The position numbers and the translations under genes were made by a program. A stretch of 64,000 bases of DNA from Gonatopus flavifemur (taxonomy: Eukaryota; Arthropoda; Insecta; Hymenoptera; Dryinidae): contig JAFFJZ010000007.1 in assembly GCA_018340375.1 (NCBI GenBank), positions 7,874,001 through 7,938,000 of the forward strand, read 5' to 3'. Under the pieces are notes generated by a model that saw only the letters and a program-made list of their open reading frames with translations, did not search any database and had not been told where the DNA came from. This document shows, one piece after another, positions 1-13,616 of the stretch; within the stretch, counting starts at the first letter, position 1; every line of letters starts with the position of its first letter.

Positions 1-163
1 AAAAAGTGCGAGTCTCTAACGGATCAAGTTACGAAGTTGAATGAAGAATTAGATTATTAGAAAAACCCAGAGAGAGCGAAGAATTATTATCATATACAAA
101 TTAACGGAATCTCAAGAATCAAATCGTGACCTCCTCTCAACTGTCCTTGATACTTTCAGCAAT

Positions 164-505
164 ATTTTTCTAAGAATCCAAATAACTCAAGAGCATTGTG
201 TTCTCCATAATTGAACCTGACACTATTGGCTAAGTTGGGAAACGGTGGATCTCTGGAAAAAAATTGAACTATTATATCATTTTTTGTTCCAGAGCTATAG
301 CGATATGAAATTTTTGGACCTCCGACCAATCAACAACAACTCCAGAGTTCAACAACTTTAAATCATTATAGCTCTAAAACGAACAATGATAGAATAGTTC
401 AATTTTTTTCTCAGAGATCAGCCGTTTTTCATCTTAGCGAATTAGTGTCAGGTTTGAGTATGGAGAATACAATGCTCTTGAGTTTTTTGGATTTTTAGAA
501 GAATA
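164..505. repeat. Fold-back inverted repeat, arms about 138 bp
   Basis: The segment 164-300 is matched in reverse complement by 367-505 with a few mismatches, leaving a spacer of about 66 nt. Shared words include ACTCAAGAGCATTGT, GAACCTGACACTA-like text and AAAAAAATTGAACTATT. No coding potential is visible. I infer a MITE or fold-back element; no target duplication could be assigned. Confidence 0.8.
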
Positions 506-1555
506 TAAAAATGTTCATATTTGAAAAACTAAGCCACAAAAGAGTTTTTTTCGAAAGGGATCATTGCATTCCGGCTGCAGAATATGCCACAGAAAAGCGA
601 ATAATGAATTCTGGGACACCCTGTATAATAAATATTTGGAGCTCTGTGAAATAGAAAGGATAAAGCAGCTTTATCGAGATGAATTGTTCATTGTATTAAT
701 TAATCAATTTTGAAACAGAAATATCTCTATTTCATTTCTATGCATAAGGTAATGTTGATGATTAAATATATAATGTTAATTTAAGTAGCTTTAATAGCTT
801 TAATAATAACATAATTTATTAGATTTTTAGTTTTATAATCATTAGAAATGATTGAGAAAAAAATGAAAATAGCAGTATTCAGTTAAATAATTCACCATAT
901 AAAAAATATAGAAGAGGAAAATGAATATAAAATGGATATAATTAAAATATTTAACTGAAGTAACGATAACTCGGATCAACTGGTATTAAACTACAGATAT
1001 TTTGCACGAGGACATTGTATGCAGGTCATTTCGTCCGGAACACGTGGCCCAAGATATTTTCTTCGCATACTTTGGTTGGAAACGTTTCATCAAGGATATT
1101 TTGCCTAGAATATATTCTCAAATAATTATGGCTGGAAATAAGAAACAACGAGCCAAAATAAATACATTTGCAGTGAAAAAAAACTTTTTCCTTCAAATTG
1201 ACTTCAAGTCTTCCGTCTCAGGTTCATAATCAATTTTTAAAAATTGTCGAACTGGCACAAGAATTCTTATAAAAAATTGCGTTGAGGAGATTTTTGTTGA
1301 GATCTTACTCGCACAATTAATGCCCGAAATCATTCCGTTTTTGAATTTCTATGCTTTTTCGAACATTTTGATCCAAGGTGCATTCCGCAATCTTGAAAAT
1401 TATCAAAGTTATGATTTATTTTCCGAAACGATGCAACTTGAATAAACCACGATGTTGATTTTCAAAGAATTCTACATTTTTCTTCTGCTTTGAGAGTATC
1501 AAAGATATGGGAATACAATTCTTAATGACTAATGAGGATCCTGGTGGAAAAATTT
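506..1555. other. No gene seen
   Basis: AT-rich sequence with only short chance reading frames. A GGGACACCCTGTATA motif at about 613-627 matches the end motif of a small inverted-repeat element near 40.6 kb. Nothing else is recognisable. Confidence 0.6.
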
Positions 1556-1812
1556 CGCTGAAAGTCCCTGAAATTTTCAGTAAAGAGTTTTTCAAAGGAT
1601 TTCAGAGGTGTTCATAGTTTTTTATACAGTCTCGGTGATTCTTAGAAAAATTCAGAGTTTCTCAGAGATATTCATAAATATTCAGAAAAAATTTGGATGG
1701 GAAATGTGCCCGATAAGTGAGAGTTTTCGAAATTTTTCAGATTCTTCCAGGTCTTCTCAATATTTTTCAGAGGTTCGCAGTGGAATTCCGGAGAATTTTC
1801 AGAGATTTACTA
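1556..1812. repeat. Degenerate TTCAGAG/CTGAAA word array
   Basis: About 250 nt are dominated by the self-complementary pair TCTGAAA/TTTCAGA, repeated irregularly in both orientations. The same word style returns at 55,389-55,582 and 60,945-61,052, so this looks like one repeat family. Confidence 0.6.
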
Positions 1813-4800
1813 AGAAATTTTTCTCATCAGGGGATGGTGGGAGCAATAAATGGAAAAAATTGAATTGAAATTTGACACCATGAGCTGCATTTCGACATTT
1901 AACTGAATGATTCCAAATGGAATAACACTTGGAATTTCCACTCCAATCCTATTTTTCCGTTCTAATTCCAAAGGATAGCATGGATCCTGCAAACATTTCG
2001 TTAAACCGCATTTTTAAAATCAGTGTTGAAATTTTGATTTCGCGACTACATGGAGAGAAATTTGATGGTTGAAAGTGGTAAAATACGTAGGTAATATGAT
2101 CACCAAAATTGGTCAACTGAAACTATTGGGAATAGCTTGGAATTATAATTATCACGATGGTAAACTTCACTTTGTCAAAAATTTCAAAATTTCTTCAGGA
2201 AAACTAACAAAGGTAATATTGATGATTCCAGGCAGTGCTAATACTTTTTACCATCAGCGATCGTAACGTTTCTTTACACTTTATTTCAAGATTCTCGCAA
2301 GCAAGAGCTCTAAAAATCGAAGCAAACGCAATAATTTTCACCATCGATGATGGTAATATCATTCTCTAAACTGAAAAAAAATTCACTTGCAAAAACATAT
2401 TTCCAGGCACATTTGTTAGTTCATGTTGTCCAACTTCCGAGTTATTATCATCATATTTGTTTATTGCAATCGTGTTATTTTTAATACATTCTTGAGTACA
2501 GTTTATAATGAAAATTCCTAATTACTCGGAGGGGATTTGAACTTGAGAATAATGTATTTGTATCTACCTATAAATCTAAAAATTATAGTAGCTTTGCTAC
2601 GCTCGCACTTATGAATTCGCTGTTTTTAAGTTTCATTGAAAGACTAAACGAGGGAACCTAAACTGGACAACTTGTTGTGTGCGATCATTGTGAGAAAATC
2701 TTGAGCGCTGTTGGAAAATATTACCATCAGCGCTTGTATTATACCGACCCGTCATTGGTAGTAATGTGATTCGTGGCTTTCAAAATTCAGAATAGTTGTT
2801 CAAACAAAATTTATTATTGTCAAGTGATAATTTTTATTAGAAAAGATATTTATCTCGTTTGTTCATAGTTGTTATTACTGAAATATATTTTCTCACGCTG
2901 AATCTTCATTTTTACCATCGTAGCTGATGATTATTTACTACCTGCGTATAAAATAATACACTTAGGTTCAAATTACTGTCAATATTTTCCAATAATACTA
3001 GTTTGCGACAAAAAATAGTAATTTTCACAATCAAATTTTTCTTTGTGTACAAAACCAAGAATTATGCCTCAGCCCCTCCCAACTCTTGAAATTGTAATTC
3101 CTAACAGAGAACATAAAATTTTTGCAACCAAAATGAAGTAATGTTGCACCAGAATAGGCGATGTTAAAAAAATTGACAGTTTTCATACACGTCAGGTGGA
3201 TATTTTTACACATCGCGCATTCTTCACCTGACACGTGAGTCCATGTGGGGGGCATTGGTTACACGGATGAGGGATATATGCATCTTAGAAAGAATGTTTG
3301 CGTTGCTTTAGTGAATCTATCAATCTTGATGGATCGTATCTTTCATATAAAATATCCATCAAGTGTCGATCAAAATTTCATACGAACTGATATAAACTAG
3401 ACATTTTGTTTTTGTTTTTTTTTTTTATAAAGAAAAGATTCGATTCGCCAAGATTCGCACATCATCGCATCGATTTGAAATTTTCACCGACCGAGGATGA
3501 GACATAGAATTAAGATAATTCAAAATTCGATAACTGAGTTATGTTCTAGAATTTTGAGAACTTTCGATGGTCAATCTCCCCAGGCCTTTCGGAACCTTGT
3601 TTGGACAAAACAACGAAATTGATTATATATATCTACAAAAAGTGTTTGCACAAACAATGGAAGACGGAATTTATCGTGTATTTCTTATAATATCATCTCA
3701 TCGATATGTTTTATTCAGAAATTGTCCACCGATGGCATGCTCCACGCTTAACGAGAAAATATCCGACATGGCGTTGGAACTAATTGATCACATGACTCAT
3801 CTATGTTCCATCTCTCTAGTGATAAATTAATAGAATGCCTGTGGGATATTAGAAGCTGTTCCACTTGGATATTCTTTGAACTCTCCATGAGATAATGTAC
3901 AATATGAAGGGAAGATTGTAGTATAGGTTATTGGGTAAACTCTGGTAGTTGGGACATACACTTAATCATAACGATGGAATCTGTGATCCTGTATGCCCTT
4001 AATGGTGTATTTCTCAACCTGACCAAGTGAAATATCATTCCCCATTCATCTGAAGGATACATCCATATTTCCTCCACCCTGGCAAAAACAAAGCAATCAA
4101 CACAGCAACGAGGATAATAATAAAAGAGAACGATAAGAATAAATTTCAACGATTAATGATTCGAAATCTTCAAACTCTCGCTTTGAGAAGCTCAACTATA
4201 TTCCGTACTTCGATATCCCATTTGAGTTTAAAACCCACGTGGAATCGTAGAATTGTGACATTGCGTACGAAGATAACGATCTTTCCGTCCGGTATCTCAC
4301 GTAAAAACGCGAAAGATCATCAATGCTCCTGGAAGATAATTATACAGTTTAGGATGATCGTGAGAATACATCCCGTTTCTTATCGATTTCCGTGAAAATC
4401 TCGTTCCTCCTCTATCGCCGAAATTACCTCTCTTCATTTTGATCTCCCACCATTCACAATTCCCTTGGAGTTGTGCAAGTTTGCGAAAACGAACGGAGTG
4501 AGCATAACCATTATGAAATTTGTTCAAGTTTTCCAGTTGAGCTGGCACAACGCGCACTTTTGCTCTCTCTCCCCTCGTACCTCGTCTATTACCGTTTCCT
4601 TTCTTCTTGCACTCTCTGGTTCGTTTTCATTTTCGTTGTTGGATACGAACAGATATCCTGCGTGCCATTTAAGATGCAATAGAAGGAAGAAGAGAAATCA
4701 CTTACGTGCTAGAGGGAGCTGGTGGCCATTCAGCTGTATCCAGGGAATAAAAGTTCCTCCGGTTGGTTTTTATCGTAATTGATGTGAATCCGTGATTCAG

Positions 4801-6184
4801 AAACCTAGTTTCTGATGACTTGGCTCATTACGTTTTAGCGTCGCTTTGATCCTCCGTTGGAATTATCCCTAAAATTTCAATGCCGAATGCTCCCGAGTGG
4901 AGCAAGGATTCGACTTGTTTTCAAATTCAATGCCAAGTCAATATTAGAAATTCGATGTGAGAGTAAATACACAAATGCGGACGTGATGTATCGTTGAGTC
5001 GATTCACCGTCACTTCTCTCAACCGCAATCAGGGTGAATATGAAGGTGTGGTTATATATTAGTACAACAGAAACTCGTTATGTCTTTCTTTCCTAGGCAA
5101 AGAGGTCGTTAAAAAAGGAACTTGTATTTCTCTAACGGTACAGACACAATGAATCTAATACACATCGTATCCCAACTTATTACTTGTGATTTTGAAATTC
5201 TATGGTTTCTTTCTCGTTTCGATTTTTATCCATCGAATCCATGGTTTTCGAATTTATTTAATTTTGGAAATTCATTTGAATCTTCTTGAAGAAACTGTAA
5301 AGTTTGCAATAACGGAACTATTTCGAGAAGCAAGAAAATTTCTTCGAAAAGGACAAAGTTCATTCGAGTTTAATGCATAGATGAAGCTAGAAAACTTGTT
5401 TCTATTCTTAAATAAATCATCAACGGTTTATTTATCTCTGATATCGCTAGCGGATGATCATGGAGAACTACCGTGTATTTTACCTCTGTGGGACTTTGAA
5501 TACCGAGGCTTGATACGGTAGTTGACACCTTCTTCGTTTATACTGACAATGAATTAAACATGAATCTCTCGGCACAACAGATTCTCAACGCGCATGATTT
5601 TGTACGTCATTATTAGTTGGAGAGCAGCGGATTTCTTATTCATCACAAAATTTCGATTTCATTGACTCTCTTCCTTCCAAAATTTCTTTCTATTAATTCC
5701 CCAATTTTTCACGTTATATTCTTGAACACTGAATATAAAGCGAATGGGATTCATTCGAATTACGGAATCGAATTTAGTTCATTTTGAAACACTTGTGACG
5801 CAAGGATGTCAATGTGGCATTAACGAAACAAACATGAGCGAATCTCTCGAGCTCATTCATTCGAATTGCCGCAAGAACCTCATTCCAAATTCCGTCGGAA
5901 CGCATTTTGAATTCCCTTTGCCGTGTAGGGTTATCACTGACTAACATAGTGACACCAGTTGACTTGTCTTTTCATTCATAAAAGGAACTTTATACTTTGA
6001 ATTTTTCAGTAGAAACTACCATGTACAGTGTACAGCCTATAGCCTTGACAACTTTGACTTGAAGTTCGTGAAAAGGCAGTTTAGATATTCCACGTGATAA
6101 AACTGACCGGAATATTGGTTACTTGACCTCCGAAAAAAAGAAGGAAAACATTTTATCGGTACAAATCGAGGTTTTATACACAAA
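1813..6184. other. No gene seen; scattered short repeats
   Basis: No convincing gene was found. The motif TACCATCAGCG and variants recur between about 2,240 and 2,950. Short open frames on both strands around 3,570-4,560 are not supported by splice sites or recognisable protein motifs. Slightly higher GC near 4,380-4,760 could mark unrecognised functional sequence. Confidence 0.5.
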
Positions 6185-6410
6185 ATAAAAAATCTTTTTG
6201 CTGATTTGGCTCAAAATTTGCTGTCACAGCTAACTGGATTGCTGACAGAGCTACAAGATTAACTGAAACAGCCAAATTTACTGGAGAAGTGGACATTTTT
6301 TGTTGCCACAACTGAGTAATCGCTGTTGTGGCTAACAAGATTGCTGTCAAAGCAAAAAATTTGCTGCTCCAACAAAATCAAATTTTGCTATCACAGCGGA
6401 TTCTTGTTTT
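6185..6410. repeat. Degenerate TTGCTGTCACAGC-type array
   Basis: The words TTGCTG, CACAGC and GCCACAAC/GTTGTGGC alternate in both orientations for about 225 nt. This gives a locally self-complementary, low-complexity block. No reading frame of note is present. Confidence 0.55.
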
Positions 6411-7771
6411 GCATTCTCAACCTTGGTTAAAAAGCTCTATTCAATCCTGTTGACAAATGAGATTCAATACAACCTTCACAACGGGAAATGATCGTTCAAA
6501 TCCCTTCAGATCCATTAAAAACCATTTTTTCGAATAGGTTCAATAAATTTAAATGATCATTTGCCATCGCAAAGTTCGTATTACTCAATGAGATTCAATC
6601 GGTTTTCTGTAGAACTAATTTTTTTATTAGAACTGACCGTTGAATGAATGCATTATTATCTTGATATAACAATTCATGTAGAAATCATATATGTACAAAC
6701 TGCATATGCATCGTATACACTTTATGCACCATTGTATTTCCACGTGGCATTGATTTTTTGTATATCATTTCTCGCATGGAGTAAGCGATATACTGTTATC
6801 CTAATCTGGTATTCCATACTTTATAACTTTGTACGTATATATCAAATTGTTAATTAACCTATGTAATGAACGGAACGACCTAGCGTGTGTTACCGATCCA
6901 ACGTTATCGAAGTAGGAAATGTGAGTTACAAAATAACGGAAAGATGGAATCTGTGACTCGGAGATGCCAACTTTCCGGGAACTATCGTGTGAAAATCAAG
7001 TTTCTTGAAAAAAATTCAAATATCCCGTACAACTGCGCTGCACCATTGATTGATCATGACATCTCTTCGTATTCCGAAAGGTAGGGAATTTGCCGTACAT
7101 GCGTGCATGTATATATTTTTATCATCATACGCGAATGTCGAACGATAAAATGCATAAAACGAGAACCTAGTGGACAGAGGTATAACAATTTTATATCCAA
7201 AATAAACCGAGTCAGTGTTATCCGATGTACAAAGTTTATTTCAAGAAAAAAAAACAAGGAGAATAATATTGCTGTACTGTTTTTCTTTTAGTTGGAAAAC
7301 TTGTACTTTTATCATGGTATTCAATTGAAAATAGGTCATCGTAAAGTCAAGATCGCGACGTGCACTATTGCGTTGCAGAACCGTGTATTTTAACAGTACC
7401 GCTTAAACGTGTCTTTAACTTCTACACACGATACGGGGAAGGTAACAATTTGTAAGTAACGCGGTACAATGTAAAGATAATTCACAAGACTTCTCACGTT
7501 ATTCAAAACAGTTTTATTCCGATAGTGCTTTGAAAACAATATATCATCGATGTACCGGTGGAAGGTAGAAATTTGTACAATTGTTTCGAAATATAACAGT
7601 AGTTTCTTTGGTCTATATTTATGATGTTTTAAGTAAAAGGAAAAGAAAAATTAAGTCCGTAGGGGTCGAAAAATCACTCATCCGGGTTCAGACAGCTTGG
7701 GAATCCCGGGAAATCCAAGAAAAATTCTAAAAAACTGATGAATGTGGGAATAAATCTCATTTTTTGCAACA
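6411..7771. other. No gene seen
   Basis: AT-rich DNA with chance reading frames only. A partial copy of the fold-back repeat at 8,097-8,252 (AATGAGATTCAATCGGTT-like text) lies near 6,587. Confidence 0.5.
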
Positions 7772-8068
7772 TACACTGAAAACCCAATTTCTTAGATTGA
7801 AAGAAAATTTTCTTTGCCCTCATTCGAATAAATCTTTTTTTTTAATGGAACAAACTTCAGTTCAATGGAAAAAGATTTTATGGGATTGAAACAAAGAATT
7901 TTTAAATTGAAACAGAAATATATTCCTTGTTGAATTCGAAGAATATAATTTTAATTCAATGAAAAATTTTCTCATTGGAATGAATCATTTTTTCCATTGG
8001 AAATAAGATTTATCAGAATGAGGGCAAATAAATTTTCTTCCAATTTAAGAAATTGGGTTCTCAGTGTA
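7772..8068. mobile_element. TA-flanked MITE with 60-70 bp inverted termini
   Basis: The left end reads TA-CACTGAAAACCCAATTTC and the right end is its reverse complement, CACTGAGAACCCAATTTC. The match continues for over 60 bp through GCCCTCATTC and AAATCTT. Both ends are bordered by TA, as expected for a Tc1/mariner-type target duplication. The interior is AT-rich and non-coding, so the element is non-autonomous. Confidence 0.85.
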
Positions 8069-8096
8069 TTTTTTTGAATTTTCAACAGTGAAATGC

Positions 8097-8252
8097 TTGG
8101 TTAAAAGATCTCATTGGACTAATTAATTCTCATTGATTCCGATGCAAAAAACTAATTCAAACCCATTGACAATCGATTTTTGATGGATTTGAATCAGTTT
8201 TCTGCATCGAAATCAATGAGAATCAATCGGTTCAATGGGATTCTTTGACTAG
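8097..8252. repeat. Small fold-back repeat
   Basis: The two halves are inverted copies sharing TTCTCATTGATTYCGATGCA and flanking text, with a short centre near 8,175. Partial copies occur at about 6,587 and 49,565-49,625, which shows that this is a dispersed family. Confidence 0.75.
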
Positions 8253-10136
8253 GGATTGAAGAAATTATATACATTTTGAGGAGAATTCCTTTGAATTAAT
8301 GAAATACTTTTTTCAATCAGATACTAAGAATTCATTTGTGTTTAGTGAAGTTAGTTTTGGATACGGCGAAATAAATATTTCCTCTGCATAAACTTCGCTG
8401 ATTGCCTAAACAACAGCAATTGAAATCGAAGTAAAAACCATCAAACAAACTTGGACTCATTAAATGATTAATCGAGTAAAACTCACTAAATCAAGTTTAT
8501 TAAGAGTTAAAAAACCTTATTTGAAGGGTTTTATGTGATGAATATTCATTTCACCGTATCCAAAACAAGAATCATTAGATACAAAATAAATTTTCCTCTG
8601 AGGGTATTGTATGGTTTTTTTTTATTCGTATCAATACACATTTAATAATTTCAAAATGTGTTTCTTTGATTCAATGAAATGATGATGGACATAATAAACT
8701 TCTTCTTCCCCTCCCCGCATTAGTTTCATTGAATATTTGTTGGTTATCATTGAATGAAGAATGTTTTTGTTTCAAAGACCTGATTCCACTAATGAATAAT
8801 ATATTAGAAAAAGAATTTCGAGTAGGGATTATAAACCCGGCCCAGGTTTGAGCCCGGGAGAAATTTCCACACTTATAAGTGTGCTATTCGAGATACTAAT
8901 TCATTAGACACACGTAATTTCTGATTCAATTTGTATAAATATTCCATTGAAACAGGGCAATAACAAATTCATATTTATTTGGCGAGAAGGAATGTTTTTT
9001 AGTGCACTTTTGATTACGTAATAAGTGATTATGAACCATGTATGCATTGATTTTGATCCTGCGAGGTGTCACTGTTTCGATTCTTATTCAACCAAGGGAG
9101 TTCATTAAATCTTTATATTCGGAAATTGATTTAGATTTGGTTAGAAATTTCATATAAACCTCTTGAAGAATTTTTAGAGAAGCATAATCGGGGTTTTTAG
9201 CAGTCCTTGAATTGAACCAATAAGTCAAACAAGGAATTAAACGATTGAGAATCATAATAATTCATCTCATCCTACGTTATCCTAGCAGAAATGAAAAATA
9301 AAAAAAAAAATAAAAAGAATAAAAAAGTTAATTCTTATAGAAAGTTCGGGCATTTAGAGATGCTTCGGGTGAACTAATCATTACAAATAACGTTACAACA
9401 CCCGAGTCGAAACGGGACCTATGGGGGAAATTAGCAGCTATTTAACTGTTAATTTTCTACCACGTCGCGAATTTTTCTGCTGTACGAATTCCCGCAAGAG
9501 ATGCGGCAGTTCACAGTGAGATGAAATAGAAAAACAAGGTTAAAGTAACTTTTGGAGCACAATTTTGAACCGATGTTGGATATATAAGTTCATATGTATT
9601 TTCTTTTTGAAAAATTCAGCATTGTATTCTTAAGAGATCTGTCGGAATTGATTTCTGAATTATTTTTCTCATTCAATCTCTGATGTTCACGCAAATCGAA
9701 GGAAAAAAATGTAAAATTTCTCAACTTCCAGATTTATTTTGTCTTAACTTTTTGTTCGTTCAGTATCACTTGGATCTGATACAAACAGGTGTATTGTGAG
9801 CGAATGATTGGTTTATGCAGGATATTAACACTCGAAGGTTCGTGCCTTGGAATGGGGCATGAATGGTCGCGCGAGATCTTTATTAAATTATTATTTTCAC
9901 ATATTTTGATACACATTTATTATCCAACATAAATTTTTTATAATGAAATATTGGGGGATTAAGTTATAGTCAAATCATTTGTGATTCATCAAATTCTGTC
10001 ATACCATATCAGACGGATAGGCGCACGCATTGGAGGGGTAACGGGTATATTACCAAATTGTTTGAACAAGTTGTTGATACTGGCAATCTCCCAGAAGTAA
10101 AAAATATTATCCGAGTGGAATTGATTGATTTAAAGC
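8253..10136. other. No gene seen
   Basis: AT-rich, with no supported gene, RNA gene or clear inverted repeat. The A-rich tract at 9,296-9,325 is simple sequence. Confidence 0.5.
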
Positions 10137-10578
10137 TGTGCGGTTAATCGATTATTCGAATAAAACGAATAATGGTTTCCGATTGATCAATTGATTGCTT
10201 GATTCCGATTAATCGGTTTTTTAAATATTCGATTAATCGATGAATTGTTTGATTTCCAAAATTAATTGGAATTCCGATTAATCGTTTTTTCGAATAATCG
10301 ATTGGTCCTTAGTTTTCAATTAATTGGTTTACCGACTGATTAGCGGTTTCCAATGATTATTCTGTTCTCGATTTATCTATCAATCAAATAATGATTAATC
10401 GGAAAAACCGTTAATTGGAATCAAACAATTAATCAAGTAATTGATTATTTGAAAAACCGATCAATCGGAGTCAAACAATTAATCGATCATTCGGAAAACC
10501 GATTAATCGGAATAAAGGAATTAATCGATTAATGGGAAACAATCATTCGTTTTATTCGAATAATCGATCCACCGCACA
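10137..10578. mobile_element. Fold-back element built of CGATTAATCG words
   Basis: The ends are inverted: TGTGCGGTTAATCGATTATT at the left, and the right end reads TGTGCGGTGGATCGATTATT in reverse complement. Both continue into CGAATAAAACGAAT. The body of about 440 nt is filled with more than a dozen variants of the palindromic word CGATTAATCG and GATTAATCGG. AATCGATT words also occur at the end of the hAT element at 61 kb, so a hAT-type MITE is possible but unproven. Confidence 0.7.
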
Positions 10579-13500
10579 AATCTAATTGATTTTGCTTTTG
10601 AAGGGGTATTGAATAAGGAAAATTCGTAGGTCGATATAATTCGTTGATATTGCGAAAAATTTATATAAGCAAATAAACGGTCCGAGCAATCCTTGTTAGA
10701 AGAAAATTATTGTTCCCTTTTGAGATACTGCAAATTATATTGCTATTGAGGTTTCAAAATCAAAATTTGTCGTCCGAGATTGTCGACAAATTTCTTCAAC
10801 AAACAAAAAAACAACAAAAAATATAAACAATGTACAATACAATACAATATCAACCACATTATTATCATATATCTATTATATTAACGAAATTAGCAGTTGG
10901 TGCAATTATTGGGAGAAAATATTTTTTTTTCTGTGATTGACTCGACGTTATATGTTGACACAATGTTGACAATTTATTATTCGATTAGGATGTTGAAATT
11001 AAAATCCTGCGTAATTATCAACAAGAGAGAATCACTTTCCTCTTCGTTATCAACGTGAAATTACATAATCATTAATGTGGTGCAATAAGTGAGTTTTTCA
11101 TCTTCCAAAAGTCCTCTCTAAAGATCAGCTCGAAAAAATTTTTTTAGGGATTGCTCAAGATTTCTAAAAATTTTGAAAATAGTGGAAATTTATTTTCTGT
11201 TTATTTTTTAATTTCTTTCTTGTTGCGGTAAAATTCAGCACCTAAGACAATAGTAACTCGCTAAAAATTACAAGTCAAAATATTGATTTGTGAAGGTCAC
11301 TCAGAATTTATGAACATTTTCAGACCCACCGCTTTTAATATTTTCGGGCAAAAACTCGGACAACATGGACAAATAAAATTTCTAAAATTAACCAATCAAT
11401 CTGATTGATTTATTCAATTAAATCTCAATTGATGTAATCAATTTGATTTATTTATTGAGAGAACTCATATTTTTGTGTTGTATTAAATTTCTTTCGCATT
11501 TAATGGTGTATTTTTATCCATTAAGGTGTTGCTTGAAAGTGATAGGACATATTGAATGTTAATGTGATTCTTTTTTAATCTCAAATATGTGAATAGTCAA
11601 CTCTGTAAATTCCAAAAACATATATTGAATAGTTTTTTTTTTTGAAAAGGTCCACAAAGTGCTTGTTTGTTTATGTTGTATACCAGACTACTTCTTCAAG
11701 TTACTTTTTTCCCACACGGATGTTATTTTACGGGGTATTGTTTAGAACATACAAATTTGTAAAAATTTATAAATACTCTCAGAAGGTGAATAAATATGAT
11801 TTAAAATTTTTTAACAAAAGACTAGCAAAAACAAGCTGTCGCCTAGACAACCCCTCTAACCACTTGATTTTGCGAATAACTATTTTGAAGATTTCAAATT
11901 GATGAAAATTATAAACCTTCACAGTTTGAAATTATTGAATTTTGAATTTAATCTTATTTTTCATGAAGTGTTTTTAACTTGCAATTTCATGATTCAAATG
12001 GACCAACAAGACGTATTCAATAAATTAATTGTATAAGAAATATAATATGTGAACAATAAACTCTGAAAATTTGCACTGAATAGTTTTCTAGAACAAAAAT
12101 CAACAAAAAAATATGTTGCTGAAGTTTGAATCGTTTATTGAGACGAATTGGTTACTTGAAATCTTGCGATGTATTTTTCAAACAATGTTTCAGTTCCAAG
12201 GAGTTAATTCAAGAAGGTAAACACCGATAATTTCTCAGATTTTGTGAGTTTGAATTTTCGTTTCCTTTCTGGTAACGATTCGAATTTCAACAACATAAAA
12301 AAGTTGCTCGTTTCCAATTTTCCATATCAAGATATTCTTTTAACAATATCAAAATTTGAGGTAGACTCGAAACTCTTGAGCAAAATTCAAGAATAGTAAA
12401 TATCATTCAATTTTACTATCTTTGAAGACAAATTTCTGCATGAAGTCAAGTGTCGGCATGTGATAGCTGGGAATAACACATCTAAGAGGATGAAATTGAT
12501 GCATCCAAGAAATATAGCAATTTTTCTCACTCATGACCAAGACAAGACAAGATGAGACCTTTTTCGAGATTGCAATAGTTTTGAATAAACCTTAGTGTTC
12601 AAAATCAAAAAAATATTTCCAAAAATTTTCTTCCATTTCATTTTTCAAATATTTGTACATTGACCTAACGAATTTTGCACTGGAACTGGTAAAATTAAGT
12701 TGATTTTTGGAAATCAGAATTCTGCTCAGGGAAATGGATTGAACAGAACTTGTCTGAATCCCACTAGGTACAGTGAATCGAAGAAGAGTTAACGTGAAAG
12801 TTGTAGATAAATTCTATGAAATTATGTTTCGGCAGGGGATCACACGGACTGATCACTTTTCGACTGCAAAACTGTACCCATGACGTTCCGAAAGAAGGGT
12901 TCAAAATTCTATTTATCTTTTGTAAGAATCACGTGGTCGTGTGCTCGTGGCATACGTTAGTTTTTATCTGATCGATGTTAATCGTCAGTTAATGGTGTGC
13001 ACATTGAAGGTAATAAGCAACTTCCTGCCCTCGCTTGTTCTGACTTGTTCAATCATTGGATGAGCACACTTTCCAGGTAACGTACACCTGTTCGTAGTTT
13101 AATCCCAACAATATTCAATATGAGTTTGATTATCTCCAGGTGATAATACATGATTGTCAAGTTTGTCAGGCTTTTGAGTTGAGAAATTGCTAAGATATAC
13201 TTATCCTTTCGCTAGAAACGATAAATTTGAATGACGTTTGATGTGCGAATTTAAATTACAAGTTTGATATAATATCCTATCGATTAGTGCATATACTTCT
13301 TACAGGCTTTTACTCTCCACTTGTAAGTGTTTACGATTGCTCGATCGATTTATTTCAAGTTTCAATTAATTCTATCGTTGGAATTCATCATTTTTAACAG
13401 TTAACTAGGTACATATTGTTGGTCGAATAACAAAGTTGTTGATTGAAATTTGTGATCCAAAGTACTGCGAATTAGAAAAAAAGCACATTTATAAATTTCA

Positions 13501-13616
13501 ATTAATATCATGTTGTTAATGTTTGAATTGTTTGAAGAAACTGATTAATGATCAGCTTCTATGAAAACTGCAACGTTCTTTGAAGAATATACTGCAAAAT
13601 TTCGAGTTTTTAACAG
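10579..13616. other. No gene seen
   Basis: AT-rich DNA with no supported gene. A GCTGAAGTTTGAATCG motif at 12,118 recurs inverted near 14,218-14,245 and again, in both orientations, near 20,455 and 20,640. It is probably a subterminal word of another repeat family. Confidence 0.5.

Noticed and set aside
3928..4395. Minus-strand frames that read like coding text (for example LREIPDGKIVIFVRNVTILR)
   Set aside because: Several frames look equally plausible, no acceptor/donor pair fits, and no family was recognised.
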